The position numbers and the translations under genes are program-made. Below the pieces are notes generated by a model. The model had not been told where the DNA came from, made no database searches, and saw only the letters and a program-made list of their open reading frames with translations. From Ischnura elegans (taxonomy: Eukaryota; Arthropoda; Insecta; Odonata; Coenagrionidae), in the NCBI RefSeq assembly GCF_921293095.1, contig NC_060256.1:89869851-89933850 (forward strand): DNA of 64,000 nt, read 5' to 3'. Below, in pieces: positions 34,201-44,881 of this stretch. Position 1 is the first letter of the stretch, and the number at the start of each line of letters is the position of its first letter.

Positions 34201-37200
34201 GTATTCGAATATTCGAGCAATGATTTAATATTCGAATTCGATATTCGAATTCGAGAAATCTGCTATTCGACCCATCTCTAGTTTTTATTCATAATGACGA
34301 GCACCCGATAAAGTTTTAACGAAGCAATGGTTTGTTGATCAATATACGTAGCAACTGTGTGTGGCCTTCCTTGATGACTCAATATTTTGTGTAAAATTTG
34401 ATGGTACATCGGTCCTTCTTTAATTTTTTCAACAATATTCTTTCTCTTTAAGTAAGCTGAGATTAACTTTTTGCTGATGCTCGAGTTTTAAGTGCACATT
34501 CTCACCATATTTTGGTTGTGCCTTAGCTGCCACTAAGAAAAATATTCTTTTGAGATTTAAAAGCTTTTTTCAAAGTCTGAAATAATGTGAAAAAAATCTA
34601 AAAATATCAGACACTGTCTCAGGCATTATTTTGTGGAATTGGTTCATTATAGAATGAAATAAAATAACTATAATAAATATAATCAGGTGGTGATATCCTG
34701 ATGACAGCACTAGATGCTGAAACCCGCGTTGTGCTATTTAAAATTAAGTGTGGAATAAAACGAGGTTATTTTATTTTATTCTCTAAAAATATCCAATGAC
34801 TTCAGGGGAATTTCTATGACATGGTGCTCATTGTTGATTTTTTTCACAAATGAAAGAAATATCTCTCAGTGGCTGATTCACCATATTTTTCCTGCCATGG
34901 CCTATGTTCCAGATTTTTTTATTAATGTAAGGACTCCCTGACATTGTAGATTAGAATCATTATAAAGTCCTAAAAAATTAGTAAAATTTTCTTCTTCTTC
35001 TGTGGGATAGTTATCAATTATTAGATTGAAATTTACAATTGATTTCTTTTTGGGATTGAAGTTTTAAAGTTTAAATAATGAGTTTAGCTTGCATTGGAGG
35101 GTAACTAATGACAACGAAAACATTATTGTTCATTTTTGTCTATGGTTGAAAGTTCCATTACATTTTTAAGTGATAAATAAGTACTCATTGAAAGTTAGTT
35201 TTAGCTGGAATAGAAAGCGGTTATTTAACTGTATTTTTTGGTCTGACAAATATGCCTGCCTTAATGCACGTTTTTGTGGTGACTTATAGGGAGAAGGCTT
35301 GAAAGAAGAAGGAGAAACTGAAGCTGATCCAGCTGAAGATGAACCGATAAGTGAGGAAGATTCTGAGAGTGATGATGATGTGCCACCTTGTGCATCATTC
35401 AATTCAAAGTCATATATTAGTACGGAGCCATCTATGATTGCTGAGGCAGTTGGGAAAGAAGAAGTGAAGGAGGAAGAATATGTGAGAAATTTTAAATTAG
35501 TGAATGACAGTTTATTGTGCTCCCCTTTCAATTTCTGATTGTAGTATATTCCTATTGATTAAAGCCTATATCAGTGTGTTTGATGCCAATTTTTTCTAAA
35601 TGCTGTAGGTGAATGACATTGAAGAAGAAATAGAAGAGAAATGCAAAACTGGAACGAATAACTTGGCTGGAGATGAACAAATGGGATGGGAACGTGAGGA
35701 AGATTCTGGAAGTGATGATGACGTGCCAGAAGCCGTGTCGTTTAGTTCATCCAAGTTCCAAATCAGCTCAGAATTGTCTATGATTGCCGAGGCTGTGAGA
35801 AAAGAGAAGGAGAGAAGGAAAGAACGTGTGAGGAAAAAGATTGAGATGATCAGGAGCCAGAAAGCTGAAAAGGTAACCTTCCGTGTTATTTTATGAGTGT
35901 GCTTTTTGACCACCAGTTAATGTAATTGAGAGAACGCCAAAGCTAACTATGACAATTATTGTTATTATCGTTCTCTCTTTGAAATATTTTCTGTTTTCCG
36001 TTTGGATTCAAATTTATAACTACCTAAGGATTAGAAATGAATGGAATGATTTTAATTGGTTTTACAGTAGAACTTCACTCACAGGGCCCTCAATAACATG
36101 ATAACCTCAATTACTAGTGCAATTTTCAATTCCCCATGAGATTACTATAACGCATAATACTATTATTAAGTATACAAACAGCTTCAATGAGACAGATGTT
36201 TTCCAATTCACAACATTACTCAGAAACCTCTATAACAAGTCATTTTGTGAAGTCGACCTCTTTAATGGAACACTATACATGACTCTATGCAATAGAATAT
36301 GTTATGAAGGGATGTGGTGATTCCGTTAACCTTGATAATATGACTAAGAGCCAAAATAACGTTGGCTCTCTACAAAAAGAGCACCTCGATAACAAGACTG
36401 TTTTCCTAATCCCCTTGAGACACTTTTTATCGAGGTTATTCTGTAACTTATATTTTTGTCGATCAAGCTTAAATTTCCTGTGCAACTTTATGGTTTGAAT
36501 TTTCAATTTTGTTTGTGCTGTTGTTGTATAAATTACTTCTGTAGGAAGTAGTGAGTTTGAAGCAATGCCTCATGATAAATTTGAGTGTCCTTTTGAATCA
36601 CTGATTTGAAATGACCAGGCAAATGTGTACTGTAATAATGCGTATAAGAGGCACACCCTTATTTTATTGAGTTGAATTGAAGAAAATGTTTTTATAAAAA
36701 TTCTATGGCTTATGTTCGTCTCCCTTGTAAATTCAAGTGCTTTCAAAGCACACATTTCCGTCGACATCATTGCCAAATTGACATCTATCTCTATTCTATT
36801 CTATTATTCCGACAGTCTTCGTTCAAGGTGAAGATAGCTCTGGTATTTTCTCTGAATAGACCTGTCCCTATTGGTGTGGAATAGTGCAACCTTATTCTTC
36901 CTCCATCTTCAGTGCATAATTCCGGCGCATCATGCTTTGTGGCAGTATGGTTTCTTACTTCCTGAGTGGCTTTGATAAAGTTTTACAGCTGCTTTAAATA
37001 TCAATGCTTATGATGCTTTCTCGCTTATTTTCTTAACAGAACCATTTGGCCTCTGCATTTCTCCAGCAGTGATAAAAATATTACATTTATTTATTTTCAA
37101 TCATATTACTAGGAAGAAAGGCGTAAACAGAAATTAAAGTACCTTGAAGTCAGAGTTCCTGAAAAACTTCCAGAGGATATAGCCAGTAGTTTGCCTGATA

Positions 37201-40200
37201 AGCCAGATATACCTACTGTGAAAAAACCAATGTCTAGTAATAAAAAGAGGAAAAAAGAAGATAAAGGTAAGCTAAGTTGTATACGCTAGTTATTATGTTT
37301 GGACTTGAAAAATATACCCACCTACTTATAAATTTTCTCTTGACATCTTCTTGTATTAGAAAGTGATTAGTGCAAATCCCTTTTCGTCAGCAGTGTGTGA
37401 ATTGACTCAACCATTCAAATTCATGCATGAATTGTTTATTACAAATTGGCATCTACTTAAAAATATTTGTAGTATACCACCAGTTTAAGTAAAATGTACA
37501 ATCCTGGTTAATAAAATGAAACATTTATTCCACTGTTGGCTTGGTATTTCAAGGCAGTGAAACTCAAGAGCCATAAGGTATGATGAATTTTGTTGGCCAG
37601 AAATTGAAAATTCCAAGCATTGACCATCAACAAGTTAAGATTTATTGAAGTGGAGATGTCACACTCGCAAAAATTATGAGCTTTGACCTCGGGAGGTATT
37701 TTTGAATGGGGGTGGGAACCCAACCTGTGTTTTAGTGTTTTGTGAAGGAAGGTGGAAGCAAATGTCCTTACTCAGGTTGAGGATGCTGCTGATGTATTTT
37801 CAATTGCCGTGATCAGCATCTCTCTCCCACGCTGTGGACTGTTGGCAAAATATTAGACTTCTTAAAATAAAGAGAAATCATTCCTGGAGACCAGATGTGT
37901 ATTTCTTAAATCAATTGAATTGAAGTTTGGCAATTCAAATGTTATTTTATTGTTTATATTCCAAATGTATTGTTGGAATTGGGATAGAAGTTCATAAATT
38001 GATGTCCCTTTGTAGAGGTTTGTGAATCAGGGCACCTAATTGATTTAGAGATCAGTAGTTAGAATTTCATAGGTAGCACAACATAGTGTGTAATAGAGAA
38101 AAGTCTTTGTAGCTACTGAATTTTTTAAAAAACTTTTACGTCATTAAATCTATTTGATATCTGTATTGCAGGGTTATATTTGCTTTTTCATTGTATTGGC
38201 AATTAATAGGTTCACTGGATTTACTTTCCTCCATGCATATCTTACTTTTTATAAATTTGTACTTTACCAATAAGATTTTTTTCTGGTGTGTTTGTAAGTT
38301 TTTGCTGTCCAAAAGTTATTGTGTAGTTGGCATCACTATGTTATGTAATATTTTAACTTATTTCATCAGCTGAGAACGTGGAACAGAGTGTTGAAGAAAA
38401 GAAGAATAAGATCCTGAAGTTTGATGACTACATCCCCCTTACTGATGTTGCTGGCTCTACACAGTTTGGAGTGGTACCCCTTGATGTAGTTTCTCGCTTG
38501 CCCAAACCTTCCTCACAGTCTGCTGCAGAATTCAAACGAAACGCCCTTTTTGGGTCAAGGATAAAAAGAGAACCATGTGAGTATATCCCACAGGCCATAG
38601 ATTCCAACTATGTAATGTTCTATGAGGGTCATTCCATGTCAGTTCACCCAGGCATGGCACCCACCGACTCGGATTTTATTGAAATTTTTGTCACTAGCTA
38701 CTATCACCTATCTAATGACCCATGTAAAATATTTCTTCTCTCACTCTCATAGTTTGCAAGATATGAGGAGTCAAAGTTTGAGATGTTTGCTCAGAAGTGG
38801 CGCTAGTGGGAGTCAAATTCCAGAGTGCAGGGCACAGGGTAAAAATTCATAACTCAGAAACCACATAACATATTTGAATGAAATTTTGACCCCTTGTCTA
38901 TCCAAGTACATAGCTTCCATAGTAATGTCTTTTATTCCCCTTGCATTGTTATGTTGGCCAAAATGATGTCAACAGTTGTTAATTAACCGATTTTTTTAGC
39001 TCAAAAACATTACTTCATATTTTCAGAATTATCACCAAAAGGCAGAGCAGTTAACTCATCCAATTTTTTTTTAATTGAAGGTTAATATGTGCTCCAATAT
39101 ACTGCCACATTCACTAGACTACATGTTTGGTCTTAGATTTACTGACCAATAGTTCCAATATATCTCCTTGAAGGTATGGGTACAATTATACTTATTATCT
39201 TACAGTACGTGTCCAAAATCCCTCTCACAGGGGCAGAAAAAAAAGTAAAACCTGAAATACTCATAGTGGCAGTCAAAACACCACCATTTTTATTTCACAG
39301 TATATTGGAGCACATATTAACCTTCAATTAAAAAAAAAATTGGATGAGTTAACTGCTCTGCCTTTTGGTGATAATTCTGAAAATATGAAGTAATGTTTTT
39401 GAGCTAAAAAAATCGGTTAATTAACAACTGTTGACATCATTTTGGCCAACATAACAATGCAAGGGGAATAAAAGACATTACTATGGAAGCTATGTACTTG
39501 GATAGACAAGGGGTCAAAATTTCATTCAAATATGTTATGTGGTTTCTGAGTTATGAATTTTTACCCTGTGCCCTGCACTCTGGAATTTGACTCCCACTAG
39601 CGCCACTTCTGAGCAAACATCTCAAACTTTGACTCCTCATATCTTGCAAACTATGAGAGTGAGAGAAGAAATATTTTACATGGGTCATTAGATAGGTGAT
39701 AGTAGCTAGTGACAAAAATTTCATCAAAATCCGAGTCGGTGGGTGTCATTTTGAAAATTTCTGGGTGATTTGACGTGGAATGACCCATGACTTATTTTCA
39801 GTCTGCCTTCATAATTCTTGGCTAATACTCTGTTGCATAATGGCAACTCAGATAACCCTTTCCACCCTGAACATTTTTTCTGCTCCTCGAAATACCGATG
39901 TTTATGTGATCCTGCCAGTGGTGCAGCGAGGGAGACGTTTTGTGGGATAAAACCCACCTCAGAGCCCAGAGAAATTTTTAAGTTTCATCCATTTTACTTA
40001 ATTTGATTGATATTACTAGTAAAATACTGTAAGTATTAATAAAATATCCCTCAGAAAGCTGTAAAACTCACCATTTTGCACCATTTATCTTAAAATTTTG
40101 CAATTTATTAATCTCGCACCTACCGCTTATCCTAGTGGGTATTCCATACCCCACACACCCTGGTATTTATTTATTTTATTTTATTTTTATTTTATTCTCA

Positions 40201-41792
40201 AACCACCGGATACAGCTCTTATTGGCCATTTTACACTGGGGTGTTCAACAAATGTAAACGTACACAAACGACCATGCTGTAGACCGGGGAAACCTACCCA
40301 GGCGGGACTGGAACCCGCGACCTCTTGTTTGGCAGGCGAGAACGTTACCCCGCCGCCACCGAGGCCGGCAAATCAGTTGCACCAGAACCCCCCAGCCTTA
40401 TTTCCTAGATGTGCCCCTGGATTCTGCTGCCATATCGAAATAGGAAATATCCTATATTTCTGAACGAAACAAAAAAGGGATAAGCGTAGACTGGAACTTG
40501 ACACTATCATTGCAGTCCAGTTTGATGCACAAAAGTAATCTGAATTGACCAGGGGAAATTTTTAAACAAACGCGAACGATCGTGTGGGGTTCGGGTGAAA
40601 AAGGATAATACTCTAATTCTATCCTTGGTTATTTCAACTTGGCTGTCAATGCAGCTGCAAGTTTTCTTCTACATTCCCCATCTTCCCATGGCTTAAAGTT
40701 CCTCTTTTTTCATTTTTCCCTCTTCCTATCTTCTGGTATCTCTAGAATCTTTTTATCATTCTGCAGTGGTGGATACCGGTGCAAGAAAAACATGCTGCCA
40801 GTATGGGCAGCAGTTTCTGTAATCATTGAGTGATATATTTCTACACCCTACATTTTCATTCTATAATAATGTCATTATGAAATAAGTTATGTAGTTATTT
40901 TACTTTTGGATGTAGAGATAGTCCTTTTGATGTCAAGTCTTGCCTTTAATGAAATTTGTTTTTCTGCCAGAGAGTATTTGCTTATCAAGAGAATCGGGTG
41001 GTTTCCTAATATTTTTTTATTGCCTAAATCGAAAGATTATTACTCCTGGAGTATGCATTTCACGTTTTTAGATTTTTAAATGACGATATCTATTTTTCGC
41101 GATTAAATGAAAAGTGAAAATTTTCAAGCGAATGAAAACGCGATGGCTAAGTATGACTGCTGGGAAAAGCCCGTGTGATGTATTTCTGGTTCCCGCTTCT
41201 GCTGTGTGAGATGACCTTGGGGCTAGGCTTTGAGTGCCACTACAACGCAGGTAGCAGATTAACCAGCTTGCAGGTAGCGCTTGGTTTAAATAAGGATTAT
41301 TATTATGCTATCAAACGAAGAAAACTTTCTCACCTTAGGCAATTTTAATAGGTAATTATTAAGAGATGTTTCCCTAAGCTATGTGCCTCATGCATGCATT
41401 GGTAATCTCAGACGATGTAAAACTTCTATATACTCGTATAGAAACTAGGGCCCTGTGACATCACGTGGAATAGCATTGTATGGGCGGCAATCTGGCCTTT
41501 TTCAAATGAGGATAAAATTGACCATTGCCATTCGTCTAAACCGGAATTTCTAAAACCAAATAATTTGTATATTATGAATACACTAATGGTGGGTAACGAA
41601 TCTCAATCAATGCTTTTCATTTTCTTTGTTGAAGGAATTTAGTTTATCTATTTTTAGTAACACTCATGCATTGTTTTTCTTATTTTTTGAAGTTGTCTTT
41701 CAGCAAAAAATTTGGTGGCTTACCATCAGAAGTTAACAGCTGCTGGCAAATTTCAAAAGGGTTTTAAACCAATGAGCTTCCTGAAAACATAG
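27643..41792 (+). CDS. NOL7: NOL7-like nucleolar protein (NUC129-type C-terminus), complete
   Basis: Six coding exons join in phase: 27643-28224, 35290-35481, 35609-35872, 37113-37266, 38370-38576 and 41704-41792. They total 1488 nt, or 495 codons plus stop. NOL7 is a nucleolar protein linked to small-subunit rRNA processing. Matching features are an acidic DDDVPEAVSF block followed by an Arg/Lys/Glu helix (VRKEKERRKERVRKKIEM), a KYLEVRVPEKLPEDI segment, and a C-terminal AAEFKRNALFGSRIKRE motif like the QAFxxNSLYG block of vertebrate NOL7. The first exon adds about 194 mostly acidic, Ser-rich residues not in the ~257-residue human protein. ATG at 27643 is the first in-frame methionine. Two consecutive exons look duplicated. 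Homology is moderate, so the family call is good but not certain. Confidence 0.8.
29255..29532 (+). mobile_element. GGGGCGCAGCTAGG-family MITE, copy 1
   Basis: The left end resembles GGGGYRCAGCTAGGAATTAA and the right end is CGCTGCGCCACT, which are inverted over the first ~10 bases. Interior landmarks are ACCTGCCAGG and AGATAAATGG. Five other copies lie in this window (39916, 48039, 57141, 58307, 62056). It is non-coding. Confidence 0.8.
30955..30984. repeat. Perfect 30-bp palindrome of the ACGTACGGGACA motif
   Basis: Two head-to-head copies of the 15-bp motif abut exactly, making a perfect palindrome in the right half of the 28420-31508 element. Confidence 0.92.
32606..34280. mobile_element. 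hAT-type element with GAATA/TATTC-rich ends
   Basis: The ends TAGAGATG and CATCTCTA are flanked by identical 8-bp duplications GTTTTTAT (32598-32605, 34281-34288), diagnostic of hAT. Many CGAATA/TATTCG repeats lie near both ends. No transposase was found. It contains an internal direct duplication (32950-33507) and is inserted in a foldback element. Confidence 0.85.
32950..33507 (+). repeat. Internal tandem duplication, ~280-bp unit, two copies
   Basis: The unit starting with CCGTGGGATA near 32950 repeats near 33232. Shared landmarks are TTTCCTCTTC, CAGGGATC, TTACGAAGACC and GAAGTTCCCCATTTCTG. Open frames across it lack family resemblance. Confidence 0.75.
35290..35481 (+). CDS. NOL7: NOL7-like exon 2, first copy of duplicated exon
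   Basis: The acceptor GACTTATAG precedes 35290 and the donor GTGAGA follows 35481, giving 64 codons in phase 0-0. It encodes SEEDSESDDDVPPCASFN and then STEPSMIAEAVGKEEVKEEE. It resembles exon 3 but lacks that exon's basic tail. Confidence 0.8.
35609..35872 (+). CDS. NOL7: NOL7-like exon 3, second copy, acidic block plus basic helix
   Basis: The acceptor GCTGTAG precedes 35609 and the donor GTAACC follows 35872, giving 88 codons in phase 0-0. It encodes EEDSGSDDDVPEAVSFSSSK, LSMIAEAVRKEKERRKERVR and KKIEMIRSQKAEK. This copy matches the canonical NOL7 arrangement. Confidence 0.85.
37113..37266 (+). CDS. NOL7: NOL7-like exon 4
   Basis: The acceptor ATTACTAG precedes 37113 and the donor GTAAGC follows 37266. 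It encodes EERRKQKLKYLEVRVPEKLP followed by a KKRKKEDK basic patch, which could be a nuclear or nucleolar signal. Confidence 0.85.
38370..38576 (+). CDS. NOL7: NOL7-like exon 5, conserved C-terminal block
   Basis: The acceptor TTTCATCAG precedes 38370 and the donor GTGAGT follows 38576. It encodes KKNKILKFDDYIPLTDVAG and SSQSAAEFKRNALFGSRIKR, the most NOL7-like segment. The open frame runs 58 codons past the donor into a transposon, which is not coding for this gene. Confidence 0.85.
38626..39786. mobile_element. 1.16-kb long inverted-repeat transposon in NOL7 last intron
   Basis: The arms 38626-39104 and 39298-39786 are nearly perfect reverse complements over about 450 bp, around a 193-bp spacer. 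The termini are GGGTCATTCCATGTCA and TGACGTGGAATGACCC. A 4-bp duplication ATGA flanks the element (38622-38625, 39787-39790). No coding capacity is seen. The outer ~25 bp differ by a few bases, and one arm has about 10 bp of extra sequence near the end. Confidence 0.88.
39916..40419 (-). mobile_element. GGGGCGCAGCTAGG-family MITE, copy 2, interrupted by a SINE
   Basis: The copy reads CAGTGGTGCAGCGAGG at its left edge and CTAGATGTGCCCCTGG at its right edge, i.e. reversed relative to the 29255 copy. Between the CCTGGTATT and TTGCACC blocks, which adjoin in other copies, lies about 210 bp of SINE sequence. Confidence 0.75.
40164..40369 (-). mobile_element. tRNA-derived SINE, copy 1
   Basis: Read on the minus strand the head begins GCCGGCCTCGGTGG and contains a B-box-like GGTTCCAGTCCC near a CTCGCCTGCCAAAC block. 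The other end is a TATTTT-rich tail. A second copy is at 45304-45480. It inserted into the MITE at 39916-40419. Confidence 0.75.
40996..41637. mobile_element. GGGTGGTTTCC-family MITE, copy 1
   Basis: It begins GGGTGGTTTCCTAAT and ends near GTTGAAGGAA, having lost the last few bases of the terminus seen in copies at 44882 and 56094. Shared interior landmarks are GATTATTACTCCTGGAGTA, CTCATGCATGCATTGGTAA and CACTAATGGTGGGTAACGA. It lies in the last NOL7 intron, just before the terminal exon. Confidence 0.8.
41704..41792 (+). CDS. NOL7: NOL7-like terminal coding exon
   Basis: The acceptor TTGTCTTTCAG ends at 41703 and the phase completes a serine codon with the previous exon. It encodes KNLVAYHQKLTAAGKFQKGF and KPMSFLKT, then TAG. 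The short, basic C-terminus fits the family. Confidence 0.82.
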
Positions 41793-41819
41793 GGCATCTG
41801 CACTACTTGGTCATTCATG

Positions 41820-43385
41820 GTAAGTTTTCCTCAGGGTATACTAAAATGAAGTACAGCAGACCCCCAATTATCCGGCTACGGTTTATCCGGGTTGCAGATT
41901 ATCTGTTCATGGTTTTCACTCTCGCTCAATTTTTTCCGCGATCTATACGTATTAAAAAAATAAAATTGGATGCAAAATCGTGAGAATTACTGCATTAATG
42001 CTAGGATAAACCGGGCTAATTACTTCCGCTAGAATCCCCTTCGTAAAACGGAAGTGATCATGCGCTAGCTGCATTCAACGCTGTGCCATGTTTCTGTTTT
42101 CCTAGCTTCGCAGTTTGTGACCGTGCTCTGTGATCATGGATACACATCCCGCGGCAGTTGCAACCCGCGCAACTTGTTCGAAACGCGACACCATGGTTAG
42201 GTGCCTGATGGTGTATTTTCCAACGTCGAGCAGTGGTTTTGAAGCATTCGTGCAAACCACTTTTCTGTATTCGTGTTCACGCAGCCACGGATGTGTGGTT
42301 TTTGAAATCAGGCCTTACATGGAGCATTAATAATAATAGTACAACCATGTGATCACCCCCAAAAAGATCGTGAACTGGCAAAGAAAGCTCTCATTGAGCC
42401 CGGGAAGCACTATTAAATAACAGAATAATTGTATAAATAATAATATATTGTTTGTTTTAGGTAAATTATGAACATTGCAAGACATTTAAGTGAAATTTTG
42501 GATTATCCATGTTTTCCGATTATCCGTGCCGTCTTCTCTCCCCATCATTAGCCCATTAGGATAATTGGGAGTGTAGTGCGTACCCTGACTGTCTGTGGGC
42601 AGAATATTTTTTGGGGGATGTTGTAGTTGAGGCAGCCAACCGTACAGGTCATTTGCACTTCAGGATAGGTTAGGGAAGAAAGAATGCGGCATCTGAAATT
42701 CACATAAGTATTCTTAAGCTCCTTCCAGCAAACGCAATTTCATATGCATTTTCACTTTATATGTTAAAGGTGCCTTAATAAAGGTAGATGCATCAGTGCA
42801 TCGGTGTTATCAGGCAGTATACTAGCAACATTTAAATTTGGAATACATCTAACTGAATTGGCATCCACTAAAATTAATGGTATTTTATTATATTTCTCAT
42901 TTTGCTTAACCAATAATCCTTACAAGGTAAATATTTATGGCAACCTGGATAAAGCTTTAATTTATGAATTAATTTTTTTAACATATGGACTATTATTGAT
43001 TTCATCCTATTTCCCAATATCAAACCAACTGGTATTGAATTGTTTTGCAAATCTACCGTATTGTAATCCCTAGAAACATATATTTTTTAAACTGGCCATC
43101 CTGAAGAGCCTTGTACTGAATTGAAGAAAGGAATATAGCATTGGAATGAGGACATGCACAGTAGAAGTATCATGTTAGTTTTGTCTTCTTCCTGAGCCTG
43201 CCTAATCTGGCAGACAGTGACACTTGTCACCATTAAAGTCGTGCCCACAAAATCATATCTCATGTTTAACTTGAAAGTTCTCTTTTATCTTAATCTGCTG
43301 CTAATTTTATTCTGTATTTGTTGCAGGAATCTGTACTCTGTACACCACATATCTCAGAAAATAAATTGATGTCACTGCCATTGGA
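41820..43385 (+). other. Possible spliced 3' UTR of NOL7-like gene
   Basis: A strong donor GTAAGT at 41820 lies 27 nt after the stop codon. A good acceptor (TTGTTGCAG, ending 43326) lies 1.5 kb downstream and leads into a segment with AATAAA at 43360-43365. The stop would be close enough to the junction to avoid nonsense-mediated decay. The sequence alone cannot show that this splice is used. Confidence 0.3.
41854..42578. mobile_element. pogo/Tigger-like element
   Basis: Left end CAGCAGACCCCCAATTATCC and right end GGATAATTGGGAGTGTAGTG are inverted. TCCGGCTACGGTTTATCCGG and GATTATCCGTGCC stretches lie inside, as in Tigger-type elements. TA precedes the left end (41852-41853). No transposase frame was recognised. 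Confidence 0.65.
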
Positions 43386-44881
43386 CCGATATATTTTCTA
43401 TACGAGGTAAATAATTTATGTTGTTTGGAGAATATTGATCATGTATGATTTTTTGATGTGAATAAAGTGGGGTATCAGTTTTTGTATGAATACATAGTTG
43501 AAAATCATTATTCCTTGAAAATCTGTGTATTTGGTACATCATTACAGATACTTTCTCCTGCCCTTAAATTTCCATTGTGGAATTATTAAATATGTATTCT
43601 GCTATATTGGTAAGGAATAAGTTTATCTTCCACCATAACCTTGAACTTGTGTATGACTCTTCCTCATCGTTAACTGTTAAAAGAGCAATTCTCAGTGTGA
43701 GCCGACAGTTACCAGCTTATCAATGTGGGCTGATCAGAGGTTAGAAATGAGACTTCATATATTCAACTCTGTATGTTTACGCCATGGTGCTATAGAAAAG
43801 ATTTTAGTATTCAGCACCCTCCAAATAAATGTTGGATTGTTTGAACACCTATCGAGAAGAAATGTAAAGAGTGAAACACCCCAAATTTTGTTACTAGGAG
43901 AGCAGGTATTTGTTCAGGAATAATCCTCATTAACCTTTTCCCTACTAAAGACGAAAATATTCCTCTGGATGTTTCTTGACTTGGGAGATGAAAGCCGCAA
44001 ATTTTCGTCGGAGATTTTCCAGCGTAGGCGAACAAATGCCGAATATATAAGTGTCCTAGCTCTCCCCCTTTTATGATGGTCACGGCTTTGCGATGTCTTT
44101 TTTTCAGGACAACACTGTGGGGTGTAGGCTTTACCCTAAAAATCTGGGAGGAGGTACCTGAACCCCTCGTGTTATATTACCCCTCTTAGCGGTAAGGAAC
44201 CACAGTCATACAAGTGTTTATTAAGTCATTTTGGGATATAAATATTTGTTCTTTTCTCAAAAAATATAAACTAAGAATTGAATTGTCTTTTGAGCAGTGT
44301 TTAGAATTTTTAAGTGAAATTCTATGATAAATATTAACTTATATCTCGATTTCAGTATAAATATCAAATTTGAAATTGTTGCTGCATTAAAAGTGTTAAT
44401 ATTGACGGTAGAGATTCGTTCAAAATTTGACAATTCTCAGAATAAAACAAGGAATTCAATTCAGTCTGCAATTTACGTTCAAGCAACAATTATCAGTATG
44501 GCTAATTCATAGAATTGATGCATGATTGACTGGGAACTGATGCTGCTGCTAGGGTTATAAACCCCGAAAGGAAGGAGCCCACCTACCCTCGGAGTCCGAG
44601 ATGATGCAAAGTCTCCGCTTGGAAGGATCGAAAAAGGTTGATGCTGAGAGTGTGTGATAATCCACGACACCCTTCTTAACGAAAAATTGCAAAACTGCTC
44701 TGTACGGAGAGGAGGGAAGAATCTCTCTGGGCTCTGTGCAGCAGTCGTGCTAAGGTGGGAACTCCAGCGTCTCAAAAGGGTTGAAGTATGTATTATAATG
44801 GTATAGATTAGATTGGAATGGAGCAGTTTACCTGATCTGTTCATCTGTCTTCTTTCCCAACCTGGACTTTGTTCTTGAATA
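42579..44881. other. Region without recognised genes
   Basis: Apart from the possible UTR exon at 43327-43385, I found no exons with family resemblance and no clear transposon termini. Open frames at 43723-43923 (+) and 44479-44844 (-) lack homology that I can name. Confidence 0.35.

Larger units (their letters stand above)
32409..34293. mobile_element. Foldback (palindromic) element split by a hAT insertion
   Basis: Outside the hAT element, 32409-32597 reads as two imperfect inverted arms of about 90 bp. Both contain GGTGGCCCCAACGTTTCCC or its complement and AAGGGATTC, around a short centre near 32500. The right terminus continues after the hAT as TTTTTATTCATA at 34282-34293, complementing TATGAATAAAAA at 32409. 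It lies in NOL7 intron 1. Confidence 0.7.

Noticed and set aside
35166..35913. Two Ser-rich minus-strand frames opposite the duplicated NOL7-like exons
   Set aside because: They mirror the GAA/GAT-rich coding strand and run across splice sites of the true exons.
43327..43410. Coding exon candidate reading CTPHISENKLMSLPLDRY
   Set aside because: It has acceptor and donor-like sites but no recognised family and no partner exons; treated only as a possible UTR exon.
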